From: Planctomycetaceae bacterium
Lineage (GTDB): Bacteria > Planctomycetota > Planctomycetia > Planctomycetales > Planctomycetaceae
Length of the DNA stretch: 8,344 bases
NCBI GenBank assembly: GCA_003503535.1
Contig: DOCI01000223.1
Location: forward strand, 23,198 to 31,541
Direction: 5' to 3'
Part shown: positions 7,227 through 8,344 of the stretch, piece after piece
Position numbering within the stretch: position 1 is the first letter of the stretch
Layout of the letters: the number at the start of each line of letters is the position of its first letter
The notes under the pieces: model-generated
What the model was told of the DNA's origin: nothing
Databases searched by the model: none
The model's input: the letters and a program-made list of their open reading frames with translations, nothing else
Made by a program: the position numbers and the translations under genes

Positions 7227-7841
7227 ATGAAAGTTTCTTTTCTAATTTTGACGGGCAAGCATCAGGGGAAAACGCTCACCCTGCCTGCTGATGTCGTGAT
7301 CGTTGGCCGGGACCCGCAGGCTCACATCCGTGTGAATTCCACAGAAGTGAGTCGGCATCATTGCGAAATTCATGTCCGTGGAACCGATGTCATTGTCAAA
7401 GATCTTGGCAGTCGCAATGGGACTTTCATTAACGGGGAAGCAATTTTCGGAGAAGTTCCCATACATCCGGGCGACACGCTGCATGTGGGTTCGATGGTAT
7501 TTGAGCTGGCAGGAAAAAAGAAACCTGTTCCTCAAAATACACCGGGAGTCCGCAAACCGCCTGGGGCTCGGGCTGCAGCGAAAGCTCCCTCGGAAGATGA
7601 GCTGATTGACTGGCTGGCAGAGGATGAGCCGACACTCGATGCCGACACAACGATTATTTCGAATGCCGATGCCTCGAAAATGGGTTTAGGAGAAAAGCCG
7701 AATGGTGATGACCATACTTCCCTAGAATCTCCGGTGCTGGTTCCGCGCTCGACATCAATAAATGTGAAACCGATAGAAGAAAATTCCCCCTCTGGTGAAG
7801 CCGCAGACATTATTAAAAAATATTGGGCCAATAAATCTTAA
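7227..7841 (+). CDS. FHA-domain protein with acidic tail
   Basis: The product is 204 residues from the ATG at 7227; a TTG five codons earlier is a less likely start. Residues of about 1-95 form one forkhead-associated (FHA) domain, which binds phosphothreonine peptides. The key residues are present: GR (27-28), SRHH (42-45) and SRNGT (62-66), followed by PGDTLHVG. Residues of about 97-120 are a basic, Pro/Ala-rich linker. The rest is a low-complexity tail with an acidic motif EDELIDWLAEDE (123-134), a TTII site (141-144), and a short conserved-looking end EAADIIKKYW (191-200). There is no membrane segment, so the protein is cytosolic. Its closeness to the PilT-type gene suggests an adaptor that links Ser/Thr kinase signalling to the motor. 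The partner is not proven. No kinase gene is in the window. Confidence 0.9.
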   Translation: MKVSFLILTGKHQGKTLTLPADVVIVGRDPQAHIRVNSTEVSRHHCEIHVRGTDVIVKDLGSRNGTFINGEAIFGEVPIHPGDTLHVGSMVFELAGKKKPVPQNTPGVRKPPGARAAAKAPSEDELIDWLAEDEPTLDADTTIISNADASKMGLGEKPNGDDHTSLESPVLVPRSTSINVKPIEENSPSGEAADIIKKYWANKS

Positions 7842-7887
7842 CCCCTGTTAATCATTATTTCACAGCCATCTGCGAGTGTCATCAGAC

Positions 7888-7907
7888 CGAATTCAGATGT
7901 GAATTCG
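7888..7907. promoter_or_regulatory. Inverted repeat, possible operator
   Basis: CGAATTC (7888-7894) and GAATTCG (7901-7907) are perfect inverted repeats with a 6-base spacer. Because GAATTC is itself palindromic, it also counts as a direct repeat. It could be a dimer-binding site; there is no further support. Confidence 0.25.
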
Positions 7908-8042
7908 ATGATAAAACCGCAAGTTGTAGAGACATAGACTCTAAATACATCAGGATTTTGTATTCCGTCAATTCGTGAGGAAAGAATCGATCCTGTCGGG
8001 TTTTGTCTGGAACTCTCATCAAATCAAATTTTTCCCATCTGT

Positions 8043-8068
8043 TCGCTCTGGAACTTTCGCCAGAGCGA
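8043..8068. other. 9-bp hairpin in the glgC leader
   Basis: TCGCTCTGG (8043-8051) pairs perfectly with CCAGAGCGA (8060-8068) around an 8-base loop. The plus strand continues TTACAATAAAA, which is not a T-run. It is either a weak terminator of the upstream unit or a structural element of the glgC leader about 106 bases before the start codon. Confidence 0.5.
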
Positions 8069-8174
8069 TTACAATAAAAAATAATCGTCCCGATCATTCA
8101 ATCGGATGACGAATAGATTCCATCGAAAAACGCTCCCTCGATTTACAATTCTGGATTGAAAGACTTTGATTCTC

Positions 8175-8344
8175 ATGCGAGACATTATTGGCCTGGTTCT
8201 TGGTGGAGGAAAAGGATCGCGACTTTTCCCGTTAACAGCCCAACGTTCGAAACCAGCCGTTCCACTGGCGGCAAAATATCGTTTGATTGATATCCCGATT
8301 GCCAACTGTATCAATAGTGGTGTTGATCGGATTTATTTACTCAC
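8175..8344 (+). CDS. glgC: ADP-glucose pyrophosphorylase, N-terminal part (cut by window edge)
   Basis: Only the first 56 codons and two bases are present. The enzyme makes ADP-glucose and pyrophosphate from glucose-1-phosphate and ATP, the first committed step of bacterial glycogen synthesis in the cytosol. The N-terminal nucleotide-binding signature is clear: [13 protein letters not shown] (9-21), the RSKPAVP segment (24-30), and [16 protein letters not shown] (34-49), closely matching the family pattern. Small deviations are A33 before KYR where Gly is usual and A43 before NC where Ser is usual. The ATG at 8175 puts the glycine loop at the normal distance from the N-terminus. The Shine-Dalgarno site is weak (GAAAGA further upstream). 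The gene continues beyond the right edge, so completeness cannot be judged. Confidence 0.93.
   Translation, partial: MRDIIGLVLGGGKGSRLFPLTAQRSKPAVPLAAKYRLIDIPIANCINSGVDRIYLL

Larger units (their letters stand above)
7842..8174. other. Leader region upstream of glgC
   Basis: This 333-base gap has no gene. It holds two inverted repeats, at 7888-7907 and 8043-8068 (listed separately), and is AT-rich between them. I see no known riboswitch pattern and no clear intrinsic terminator for the FHA gene, as no T-run follows either stem. The length suggests a long glgC leader or separate promoters, neither of which can be fixed by eye. Confidence 0.45.

Overview
The window looks like chromosomal DNA of a planctomycete (Planctomycetota, Planctomycetales-like). 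This rests on four things: a large fused transporter-like/spermidine-synthase-like membrane protein with a long extra C-terminal region, a PilT-type ATPase followed by a short FHA-domain protein with an acidic tail, moderate GC content, and long intergenic gaps with many inverted repeats. The taxonomic call is an inference from gene style and was not tested by a search.

Layout, left to right. A short leader with one GC-rich hairpin precedes a roughly 3 kb plus-strand gene. That gene encodes about 12-14 membrane segments, a degenerate spermidine-synthase-type Rossmann domain and a roughly 320-residue helical C-terminal region. After its stop codon comes a 450-base gene-free stretch unusually dense in hairpins, including one textbook rho-independent terminator and two sets of mutually exclusive stems. 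Next is an accessory-looking block of three unrecognised genes: a two-membrane-segment protein and a small acidic protein, both on the minus strand, and a secreted protein on the plus strand. A 290-base gap, with a weak coding-like trace on the minus strand, leads to the conserved part of the window. This holds a complete PilT/PilU-type retraction ATPase gene with a strong ribosome binding site, and 47 bases later an FHA-domain gene, probably in the same transcript. A 333-base leader with a 9-bp hairpin then precedes the first 56 codons of glgC (ADP-glucose pyrophosphorylase), which runs off the right edge.

How the genes might work together. The ATPase and the FHA protein are the only pair whose spacing suggests co-expression. 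A pilus or secretion-type motor next to a phosphothreonine-binding adaptor would fit phospho-dependent control of the motor, but that is inference. glgC belongs to glycogen synthesis and is probably a separate transcription unit. I found no CRISPR array, tRNA, rRNA, insertion sequence or recognisable defence system. The candidates for something undescribed are the hairpin-rich region at about 3432-3685, the modified spermidine-synthase-like protein, and the unknown secreted protein.
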